Origin: Nodosilinea sp. WJT8-NPBG4
GTDB lineage: Bacteria > Cyanobacteriota > Cyanobacteriia > Phormidesmidales > Phormidesmidaceae
DNA: 64,000 bases
NCBI GenBank assembly: GCA_019359285.1
Contig: JAHHHQ010000036.1
Span: 124,001 to 188,000, forward strand
Direction of reading: 5' to 3'
Shown: one piece after another, positions 17,512 to 23,737 of the stretch
How positions within the stretch are numbered: position 1 is the stretch's first letter
Layout: the number at the start of each line of letters is the position of its first letter
Made by a program: the position numbers and the translations under genes
Notes under the pieces: model-generated
Told to the model about the DNA's origin: nothing
Seen by the model: the letters and a program-made list of their open reading frames with translations, nothing else
The model's database searches: none

Positions 17512-17793
17512 CTATTCATTCAAAGCAGCCTCAGCAATTTCAACGAAATCAGCAGCAGATATCTGACTTAGAGTTTCATATTCTGAATCAGTTAAAATGC
17601 TTCCATTAATCTGCATTGGCTCAACTGCATCAACCCTTTGAATGCTTACTTGTTTGTCGCAAGTACCCAAAGGGTTAATTTTCGTATCAGTAATAGTGCA
17701 AGAGCCTGAATCGTAATATTCACAGTTGACGCAGACTGAATTAAAGTGTGTTTCAGAATCTACGTTATATCCAAGCTCTTTTAGAGTTACCAT
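17512..17793 (-). CDS. Small four-Cys protein, unknown
   Basis: 93 residues with CVNCEYYDSGSC and a further Cys in GTC, a probable small zinc site. The palindrome TCTAACATTAGA lies 5 nt before its start codon, in the place of the ribosome binding site, so a bound regulator or a hairpin could control initiation. Confidence 0.55.
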   Translation of the reverse strand: MVTLKELGYNVDSETHFNSVCVNCEYYDSGSCTITDTKINPLGTCDKQVSIQRVDAVEPMQINGSILTDSEYETLSQISAADFVEIAEAALNE

Positions 17794-17798
17794 TTATG

Positions 17799-17810
17799 TC
17801 TAATGTTAGA
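17799..17810. promoter_or_regulatory. TCTAATGTTAGA element at a start codon
   Basis: Copy of the recurrent phage palindrome, ending 5 nt from the start codon of the four-Cys protein on the minus strand. Confidence 0.5.
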
Positions 17811-17831
17811 TGAGTCTATTCTAACTAAATA

Positions 17832-18563
17832 CTAAAACCCGTACCGCCAGCGGGCATAATATCCGCGAACATCAGCATGGGTGAAAACAGATGAGCTTGC
17901 TAAGCCCCCTCGATTACCCCACCAAGGATCTAGCTTTGCATATACATCAGCAGGGAGCATACCCTCTACTCTAAAATCAACACCAAGCCCCGTCATGTGG
18001 GTGCTCTGTGTTGCCCCATTAACCCTACGGTTAGTAGCTGGGTCGCGATACCAGGAATTAATATAAATAGGTCTATCTAGAAATTCTCTAATATCTTGCA
18101 TAGCCTTAGCAGATGAAATGATGCCATCTACTACCCTAGCATTGGCAGGGGGTCTATAAGCTTTACCTGAGAAGTGCAAAGCCTCACCCCAAGTAAAATT
18201 ACCATTCTGGATAATAGGCTGATTGCTGTAGAACGTACTGCTTTGACCCGGTAGCTTAAAAGCTACTCCAGGGTTCTTTACATCAGGCGGTTCATCTTTA
18301 GGCTTGTTATTAGGGCTGTACCCTGCTGCATCCTCAACGTGTGGTTTATAAACGTGCCAAGTATTGCGGCCTGTTGGGTGAATATCTTTAATATTAAATT
18401 TAGTAGGGTCAAACGTTACCAATAGGTAATCATCAAGCTCACTATAAGACTGAATCGGGTATGTCCCTGCTTTAATAAAAGCTTTGTCAGAGTCAGGTAA
18501 AACTGAAGCTGCTTTAGTTGAGGTTTTAACCCAAGTAGGTGCCGTGATAGTTAGAGTATGCAT
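17832..18563 (-). CDS. Endolysin, M15 (D,D- or L,D-) carboxypeptidase-type
   Basis: 243 residues. The C-terminal half is a peptidase M15_3 domain: NSWYRDPATNRRVNGA, then STHMTGLGVDFRVEG with zinc ligands His189 and Asp196, then FTHADVRG with His229. Residues about 1-75 look like an SH3-type wall-binding segment, joined by a Pro/Lys-rich linker. It would cleave peptidoglycan peptides at lysis. The holin gene ends one base upstream. Confidence 0.9.
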   Translation of the reverse strand: MHTLTITAPTWVKTSTKAASVLPDSDKAFIKAGTYPIQSYSELDDYLLVTFDPTKFNIKDIHPTGRNTWHVYKPHVEDAAGYSPNNKPKDEPPDVKNPGVAFKLPGQSSTFYSNQPIIQNGNFTWGEALHFSGKAYRPPANARVVDGIISSAKAMQDIREFLDRPIYINSWYRDPATNRRVNGATQSTHMTGLGVDFRVEGMLPADVYAKLDPWWGNRGGLASSSVFTHADVRGYYARWRYGF

Positions 18564-18830
18564 TTATTCTTCAGTCCCACTTACATTTTCAGATTGAATA
18601 GATGCGGCTACTGGAGTGCCTACAATAGCTTCAGTAGCTTTCTTACGTCCCTCGATAGTGCCGTGTAGAGTAATAGCACCTGCAAACAAGGCCGCGATTT
18701 CAATTTGATTAGGAACTCTGAATTTACCCGTATCAGGATTGTATAGAGCAACTACTGTACTAAGTACAAGTACAACAAAAGCACCTACAGCATTCTGAAC
18801 GGTACTTGATTTATAAACTGGCTTAGACAT
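18564..18830 (-). CDS. Holin (two transmembrane segments)
   Basis: 88 residues. Hydrophobic spans at about residues 12-30 (AVGAFVVLVLSTVVALY) and 42-58 (IEIAALFAGAITLHG), basic N-terminus, acidic C-terminus. Directly adjacent to the endolysin gene, as in two-gene lysis cassettes. Confidence 0.75.
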   Translation of the reverse strand: MSKPVYKSSTVQNAVGAFVVLVLSTVVALYNPDTGKFRVPNQIEIAALFAGAITLHGTIEGRKKATEAIVGTPVAASIQSENVSGTEE

Positions 18831-19254
18831 TTTTAATTACCCTTTTATAGTGCTGATAGGCATCGTAAGAATGCTGACCTTCAATCTTGAATGTGTTATT
18901 GGTAGGAATACCGCTGAATGCTGCAAGCATAGTTAGACCGTATAGAGTCTCATACCCATGTGTAAGTTCTTCAAACTTATCGCCATGCTTGAGATAAAGC
19001 GCTTCAAGGTAATGTCGTACTCTAGCGGCTTCTACATCGTCTGTAATAGGCCCAACAGATTGAGCGTAAGCATAGACAGTATCTACAATAGAAACGGTTG
19101 CAGGCGCTTCAGGCGTAGGCTCAACCTCTTCTATAGGGCCAATAATAGATTCGATAATCTCTTCAACTACTGGCAAATCTTCATCATGAATGTCTACGTT
19201 CACATTCTCAACAAGTTCTTTGCCAATTAACTCGCTTACTTTTCGTCTGACCAT
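18823..19254 (-). CDS. Unknown protein upstream of holin
   Basis: 143 residues from ATG 19254 (a GTG at 19266 would add four). Acidic N-terminal helix, Pro-rich linker (EEVEPTPEAPATV), then a helical domain. No ribosome binding site is seen; TGATATG overlap with the upstream stop suggests coupled translation. Function unknown. Confidence 0.55.
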   Translation of the reverse strand: MVRRKVSELIGKELVENVNVDIHDEDLPVVEEIIESIIGPIEEVEPTPEAPATVSIVDTVYAYAQSVGPITDDVEAARVRHYLEALYLKHGDKFEELTHGYETLYGLTMLAAFSGIPTNNTFKIEGQHSYDAYQHYKRVIKNV

Positions 19255-19267
19255 ATCAAATAGCACT
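19251..19267 (-). repeat. 17-bp direct repeat at gene junction, copy 1
   Basis: AGTGCTATTTGATATGG on the minus strand, identical to 19564-19580. In both places it encodes the last residues SAI-stop of one gene and the start codon of the next. Confidence 0.8.
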
Positions 19268-19567
19268 GTGAGGTTTAGTATGCAGTTTTTTAAGGGTGTG
19301 CCTAACGTTTTGGGTTTCAGCCGGGTTTACAGGAATTGAAAACCAAATGCTAATTACATAGGACAATGCAGTAGAGATTACAGCCCAAGTATCAATCAAC
19401 CTAAACTTAAACCAATAAACTAACCACATCAACGGATAGTAATCAGTTCTGACTATGTAAACTAACTGTCTGCTGTAATCGGTTTGCACAACCTTATAAG
19501 ACACTTGAGCGTTTACACCAAGATCATAAGGTGAAACTAATACACATTGTGATTCAGGTATATCCAT
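19256..19567 (-). CDS. Small membrane protein, unknown
   Basis: 103 residues from ATG 19567 (GTG 19579 is the alternative). A hydrophobic, aromatic-rich stretch (YYPLMWLVYWFKFRLI, then WAVISTALSYVISIWF) suggests two membrane segments. Located in the lysis region, so possibly an accessory holin/spanin-like factor. Confidence 0.5.
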   Translation of the reverse strand: MDIPESQCVLVSPYDLGVNAQVSYKVVQTDYSRQLVYIVRTDYYPLMWLVYWFKFRLIDTWAVISTALSYVISIWFSIPVNPAETQNVRHTLKKLHTKPHSAI

Positions 19568-19580
19568 ATCAAATAGCACT
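19564..19580 (-). repeat. 17-bp direct repeat at gene junction, copy 2
   Basis: Identical to 19251-19267; again spans a stop codon and the next ATG on the minus strand. Confidence 0.8.
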
Positions 19581-19796
19581 AGCTTGAGGAATAAGATTCA
19601 AATTACGTTCAGGTGTGCCCGCTACCCTACGTCGCCAATAAGTTACACCTGTTACCTCTTTACTTTCAACTACTCCATCTAACTTAAGTTTACTCAAAAT
19701 GATTGAAGTAACAGGTCTAATAGTGCCTGAAAGGTTTGTGATTTCATAAATGGATTTCCAATGAAAATTAAGATTGCGGTAAACTAAATCCTGCAT
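19569..19796 (-). CDS. Winged-helix-like small protein
   Basis: 75 residues from ATG 19796. Helix-turn-helix-like IYEITNLSGTIRPVTSIILSKLKLDGVVE is followed by a wing-like segment GVTYWRRRVAG, as in small winged-helix proteins. The longer version starting at 19838 would read through a terminator hairpin and is not preferred. Confidence 0.55.
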   Translation of the reverse strand: MQDLVYRNLNFHWKSIYEITNLSGTIRPVTSIILSKLKLDGVVESKEVTGVTYWRRRVAGTPERNLNLIPQASAI

Positions 19797-19801
19797 TAAA
19801 T

Positions 19802-19824
19802 AAAAAAGGGTAGACGGGCTACCC
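19802..19824 (-). terminator. Rho-independent terminator
   Basis: Minus-strand stem GGGTAG-CCCGT-CTACCC followed by six T. It ends the transcript of the 207-residue gene and lies 5 nt upstream of the winged-helix gene start. Confidence 0.75.
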
Positions 19825-19854
19825 CCATTGTATAACATTAGATTGTTTGATTAA

Positions 19855-20478
19855 TTAGAGTAAGTCTAACTGTTTCTGCATCTCTGCAATGATTGTAGAC
19901 ATAAACTCTTTTTGACTAGGAGGCATCACTCGATTACCAACATCCTTAGTACCTGGTGAATCCATATCAGGGTAGGCAGTCTTAACCGCTTGATTGAATA
20001 CGCAGTCTGCATACTCTAAACATGCTTCCCATGCATTATCAAAACTGAGTGACCATTGGAGGTAATCATTGCGCCATTCCCAAATGAAGATGTCGCAGAA
20101 AAAACTAGGGTCTTTATCCCTGAGTAGGTGCAAGTCCTCTACAGCAGTATCTAACCATTCAAAAGATGCTGATAGGATTTTGTCTTTATCGTGAATAAGA
20201 TTCCATGTCTCCGCATTAATAGAGTGAGTCTGCATTGCATACCCAGCAGGTAGACCTTCCACAGCCTCTACTATCTGCCAATGCCCTAGAGTCTTAAATT
20301 CTATATCAATCATCCTTACAGGAGCACCATGCCATGTAACAGGAGTGATATAGAAACAGCTACCTTGTTTAGGCTTACGCTTAATCGCTTTAGTGTAAGG
20401 GATAGCTTCAAACTCACCTGAAGCATTAGCCCGTTGTAAGTCTAACTTATTGAACATATTACTCCTATATTTACTCAT
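19855..20478 (-). CDS. Unknown protein, 207 residues
   Basis: No recognised domain. Trp-rich mixed alpha-beta N-terminus and a helical C-terminus (FMSTIIAEMQKQLDLL). First gene of the minus-strand operon, transcribed away from the inverted-repeat region at 20592. Confidence 0.55.
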   Translation of the reverse strand: MSKYRSNMFNKLDLQRANASGEFEAIPYTKAIKRKPKQGSCFYITPVTWHGAPVRMIDIEFKTLGHWQIVEAVEGLPAGYAMQTHSINAETWNLIHDKDKILSASFEWLDTAVEDLHLLRDKDPSFFCDIFIWEWRNDYLQWSLSFDNAWEACLEYADCVFNQAVKTAYPDMDSPGTKDVGNRVMPPSQKEFMSTIIAEMQKQLDLL

Positions 20479-20591
20479 CCATTATACGACATTAAACAAA
20501 CTCAGCATTTACTTAAAGTGCGGTTGACGGTAGGTAAGCATCACTATAAAAGCTGTCGCAATGTGAGACTTAGTTATCTAATTAAGTGTAA

Positions 20592-20780
20592 GTATATCAA
20601 CTTATATCCACATAATTCAATATGTTTATGTATACCCTAGCGCTCACCTTGCTTCGCAGGTCGCTACTATGCCAAGTGGTTATCTATAAAACCTCAGCTA
20701 TTGTAGTCAGCCCGCGAAGCAAGGGCTGGCGACCACGTATTTATATACTTAATGAATTATGTGGATATAAGTTGATATAC
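20592..20780. repeat. 28-bp perfect inverted repeat with nested hairpins, intergenic
   Basis: Arms at 20592-20619 and 20753-20780 are perfect reverse complements over 28 bp, separated by 133 bp. Inside, CTTGCTTCGC and GCGAAGCAAG and the shorter GGTCGC/GCGACC are also inverted, so the whole region can form a long cruciform. It sits in a 411-bp gap between divergent genes, with no good ORF. Candidate replication origin, operator array or miniature element. Confidence 0.75.
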
Positions 20781-20828
20781 CTAGAGCCTCTATCTAAATG
20801 TTTGAATAAAAAAATAGCGCCTCTGTCG

Positions 20829-20857
20829 TTGCACGTTAGACAGAAAAGCGCTATACT
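20829..20857 (+). promoter_or_regulatory. Sigma70-like promoter with phage octamer
   Basis: TTGCAC (20829-20834), 17-bp spacer starting GTTAGACA, TATACT (20852-20857). The 12-mer GCACGTTAGACA at 20831 recurs at 20897-20908 just inside the following gene, so two operator-like copies bracket the transcription start. Confidence 0.75.
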
Positions 20858-20889
20858 TGATTTAGTAATAATCAACTTAAGTATAACTC

Positions 20890-21843
20890 ATGAACAGCAC
20901 GTTAGACAACGTTCCTCTATATTTTCTAGATATTGACCCAGACTGGAAAGACAAAATCGACACATGGGCATCTAATATGCCTAAGTCTTCCCTACTAGGT
21001 GTCATCGGTCTAACTCAGCATTTACTCTACTCACCAGCACACGCCATAGGAGCCTTAAAGAAGGATGTTGTAAGGCTTGATGGGTGTTTGCTGTATAGCG
21101 TTGAGGAAGATGCCCTAGCAGAGCTAAATCAGCCTAGGTCATTTCAATGTGCATTAACTCACATTCAGAAGCATCTAGTTAGATACTGGATAGGTGCTAC
21201 CTCAAATAGAATCACCCTCAGAAAGTACATTGCTAAGCTTTCCGGTCTAGGTGCATTCAGAACTGAGTCAGAATGGCACCCAGGCGGCAAACAGCCTATG
21301 TTGTTCCATAACCTGAACTTTGATTTACTACTGGGTATTTACGAAAGGCTAGAAAAAGCTTGGTTTGAACGTGGGTTTACAGTTCATGCATTCCCTAAGC
21401 ATCGTGGGTTTGTAGGTAACTTACTGTTTCAAGCATGGACTAAGGTAATCTACGGTGTAGAGAATGCTAAGCCTAACCGAAGTGGGCAAGGTTCTACATT
21501 CGATTATGTATCTAAGGCTAGACACTCTCAGATAGCCTCTGACAAAGATGAGAGAGCTTTTCTAGAGTATTCTGCCCGTGTAGATGCTGAGCCTAGTAAA
21601 AGGTCTATTGAGCCTCCTAAGCCCGTCCTAACGGCTGTATATGAGGCAGCTAAGGCTAAGATTGATTTTGTATTCACTGATTGGTTTTATCGCTTTGACT
21701 TTAAGCCTAAAAATCCTATCAAAGTTGAAAACCTTGTAACTAACCCTTATAGCCCTGAGCATTCCAGTTTGTATTGTGAACCTCCTATGGAAGAATATGA
21801 CGACGATATGAGAGCTTATGTAGAATCAATTCCTTTTAATTAA
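20890..21843 (+). CDS. Winged-helix-like DNA-binding protein, candidate replication initiator
   Basis: 317 residues. RKYIAKLSGLGAF, then a wing-like turn, then FDLLLGIYERLEKAWF aligns with the segment FVRNNLAALGCFDV ... RLLHVYEYLEHCF of the protein at 58574, indicating a shared winged-helix domain. It lies next to the 28-bp inverted repeat and under a promoter with an operator copy inside its own 5' end, a layout typical of autoregulated initiators or repressors. Function is inferred from context only. Confidence 0.55.
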   Translation: MNSTLDNVPLYFLDIDPDWKDKIDTWASNMPKSSLLGVIGLTQHLLYSPAHAIGALKKDVVRLDGCLLYSVEEDALAELNQPRSFQCALTHIQKHLVRYWIGATSNRITLRKYIAKLSGLGAFRTESEWHPGGKQPMLFHNLNFDLLLGIYERLEKAWFERGFTVHAFPKHRGFVGNLLFQAWTKVIYGVENAKPNRSGQGSTFDYVSKARHSQIASDKDERAFLEYSARVDAEPSKRSIEPPKPVLTAVYEAAKAKIDFVFTDWFYRFDFKPKNPIKVENLVTNPYSPEHSSLYCEPPMEEYDDDMRAYVESIPFN

Positions 21844-21879
21844 TTAAAAACTCAACCTAACTATACAAAGGACTTCAAA

Positions 21880-22659
21880 ATGACTAGAGGCGTTTATACA
21901 ATTTGTTGCGTTCCAACGGGAAAAGTTTATGTAGGTTCAAGCAAGAATATTGAATCGAGATGGATAAGACATAAACGAGACTTAAAAAAGAATAGACATC
22001 ATTCTAAAAACTTGCAAGATGCATGGAATAAATACTCTGAAACCGATTTTAAGTTTTGTATTGTTGAAGAAGTGATTGATGGTAATTTACTAGAGTTTGA
22101 ATATAGATGGACACGAAAGCTAGACGCTTACAAAATAGGGTTTAATAGTTCACCTTTTATACAAAGACCTACTATTGTTTATTATCTTGAAGTCACTAAA
22201 AACGGCAATACAGTTTATAAAGTAGGTAAGACTCAGCAAAGCATCGAAAAACGCTTTGAAGAAGATACTTGCGAAATTAAAGTATTGGGTTTAGTGAAAA
22301 TGGCTAATAAAGCAGATGCTACTTGGTTCATTCAATATATACTCACAAAGTATGAAGAATTTAAGTATGATGGCAGTGATTTATTAATTAGCGGAAATAC
22401 TCAGTTGTTTAGTAAAGATATTTTTAATTTAAGCAGCAAGTTTAGCAATAACCCTGACAACCTAGAATGTATCATCAAGGAATACATTAAGAAGACTCGC
22501 AAAAAACCTAACATTGTAGGTAGGCAACTAAGTGAGTATGAAAAATCCCTCAAACCTAGAGTATGGAGATCTCATATGGCGGGTTCCCCAAAAGAACTAT
22601 TAGAGAAATACGGAATTATAGAACTCTGTAGAGATTACAGTGATAGAAAACGTTCTTAA
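21880..22659 (+). CDS. Double GIY-YIG endonuclease
   Basis: 259 residues. Residues 1-90 are a canonical GIY-YIG domain: GVYTICCVPTGKVYVGSSKN, Arg in SRWIRHKRDL, Glu in LEFEYRWTRKL. Residues about 105-190 are a second, divergent GIY-YIG-like domain related to the C-termini of the proteins at 4848 and 11863: VYYLEV, YKVGKTQQSIEKRF, SGNTQLFSKDIF. No zinc modules. Good AAAGGA ribosome binding site. Confidence 0.8.
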   Translation: MTRGVYTICCVPTGKVYVGSSKNIESRWIRHKRDLKKNRHHSKNLQDAWNKYSETDFKFCIVEEVIDGNLLEFEYRWTRKLDAYKIGFNSSPFIQRPTIVYYLEVTKNGNTVYKVGKTQQSIEKRFEEDTCEIKVLGLVKMANKADATWFIQYILTKYEEFKYDGSDLLISGNTQLFSKDIFNLSSKFSNNPDNLECIIKEYIKKTRKKPNIVGRQLSEYEKSLKPRVWRSHMAGSPKELLEKYGIIELCRDYSDRKRS

Positions 22660-22767
22660 CTCAAAAGCCCCTCTAAAGGGGCGTTAAACTTCACCCTAAT
22701 TTCATCTAACGCTATATGCTTTTAAGCTTTAGGGGTGTTATAGTAGGAGTAATTAAGAGGAAAGGAA

Positions 22768-23046
22768 ATGTCAACCGTTAAATTAGAATACCCAAGTGAC
22801 AACGGCCTGAGTTTGGTAGAATACCGTTTTTATTTAATGGATACTATTTTGTATTTAGATGACTACACTGAATATAATCGTCCCAGTAAACGGCATTCTT
22901 TCAAGTCTGTAAAATCTTATGCCAGGTTGGATAAACGTAGGTCTACTATTGACGTAAGCGAAGTCCCACTTACTGAAGAAATTAAACAAGATGCCTTAAA
23001 TGCATATATTTCCAAGCTTCAAGTTAAACTGTGGGATAAAAAGTAA
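22768..23046 (+). CDS. Small protein, unknown
   Basis: 92 residues, preceded by AGAGGAAAGG and by a CATCTAACG motif plus TATAGT-like -10 at about 22740. Shares a base with the next start. No family recognised. Confidence 0.55.
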   Translation: MSTVKLEYPSDNGLSLVEYRFYLMDTILYLDDYTEYNRPSKRHSFKSVKSYARLDKRRSTIDVSEVPLTEEIKQDALNAYISKLQVKLWDKK

Positions 23047-23231
23047 TGAATAAGACTCACTTGCAAATGGATTTAGATATGATCCATGAAAGAGATAGAC
23101 TTAAAAAGCTAGTTGAGCAGATTAAATATAAATGTGAGTTAGTATCAGGCGACGTTTCACCCGGTATTGTAGATGCTACCTATTTAGCTGAGGATATCTT
23201 AGAATTGATTAGTAAGACTGAGGTTGAATAA
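23046..23231 (+). CDS. Small coiled-coil protein, unknown
   Basis: 61 residues, charged and helical (MIHERDRLKKLVEQIKYKCE). Overlaps the upstream and downstream ORFs by one base each. Confidence 0.5.
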   Translation: MNKTHLQMDLDMIHERDRLKKLVEQIKYKCELVSGDVSPGIVDATYLAEDILELISKTEVE

Positions 23232-23353
23232 TGGAGTTGGCTAAATCTGTAGGCGGCATAGCAAACATAAGCAAGGGAACAATTGTTTCCCCTCCCTTGC
23301 TCAATATGCTATGGCTAAAAGCGCTAAGAATAGACATCACGCTAACCGTTTAG
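23231..23353 (+). CDS. Possible 40-residue leader ORF
   Basis: ATG overlaps the previous stop (TAATG). The ORF runs through the hairpin at 23257-23313 and ends inside the next gene in another frame. Its translation would unfold the hairpin, so it may act as a leader peptide; coding status uncertain. Confidence 0.3.
   Translation: MELAKSVGGIANISKGTIVSPPLLNMLWLKALRIDITLTV
23257..23313 (+). promoter_or_regulatory. Long imperfect hairpin covering a start codon
   Basis: CATAGCA (23257-23263) pairs with TGCTATG (23307-23313), and AGCAAGGGA (23270-23278) with TCCCTTGCT (23293-23301). The ATG of the gene at 23311 lies in the outer stem, and no ribosome binding site is exposed. Confidence 0.6.
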
Positions 23354-23580
23354 TTAAAAACTATACTAAGTTACTCAAGCAGACTCATCCTAGTATGCTT
23401 ACTTTTGTAGGGTTTGGTTACAGCTACAATAAAGACCCGTTTGATTGCGGTAATCCTGGCTGTTTTGTTTGCCATCATGAGCCTACAGGTAAATCTAGCT
23501 CAGCCAATAAAAAGAAAGATGCTAATGTAAGTACTGATTCAATTGAGGATTACTATGAACAGTTGGAAGGCAGAGGGTAA
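23311..23580 (+). CDS. Small Cys/His protein, unknown
   Basis: 89 residues. Basic N-terminus (RHHANRLVKNYTKLLKQ) and a CGNPGCFVCHHEP cluster that could bind zinc. Start codon is buried in a predicted hairpin. Confidence 0.55.
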   Translation: MAKSAKNRHHANRLVKNYTKLLKQTHPSMLTFVGFGYSYNKDPFDCGNPGCFVCHHEPTGKSSSANKKKDANVSTDSIEDYYEQLEGRG

Positions 23581-23737
23581 ACCACAGGTTAAGCCTAAAA
23601 AGCGGCTTAAAAAACTAAAGCAGTGGAATAAGGCTAATAAACAATTAGCCGCTAAACTAAAGACTGGACTCAACCAAGGCCCACAAGGGTCTTTTTATTT
23701 GTACTCTAACTTAGCCAATTGCTTAAGTTCACTCTGA
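23555..23737 (+). CDS. Small basic protein, unknown
   Basis: 60 residues from ATG 23555, overlapping the previous gene. Lys-rich (KPKKRLKKLKQWNKANKQ). The 3' end runs through a terminator-like hairpin at 23676 into the convergent portal gene, so its C-terminus is doubtful. Confidence 0.4.
   Translation: MNSWKAEGKPQVKPKKRLKKLKQWNKANKQLAAKLKTGLNQGPQGSFYLYSNLANCLSSL
23676..23698 (+). terminator. Terminator-like hairpin with T-run
   Basis: AAGGCCC-ACAA-GGGTCTT followed by T-rich sequence, between convergent transcripts. Confidence 0.5.

Noticed and set aside
19797..19838. Longer start for the winged-helix-like protein
   Set aside because: Would require translation through a terminator hairpin; the ATG lies in a promoter-like motif.
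20622..20936. 104-aa plus-strand ORF
   Set aside because: Runs through the inverted repeat and promoter into the next gene in another frame; no ribosome binding site.
22667..22682. GCCCCT/AGGGGC hairpin after the double GIY-YIG gene
   Set aside because: No T-run on either side, so not called a terminator.
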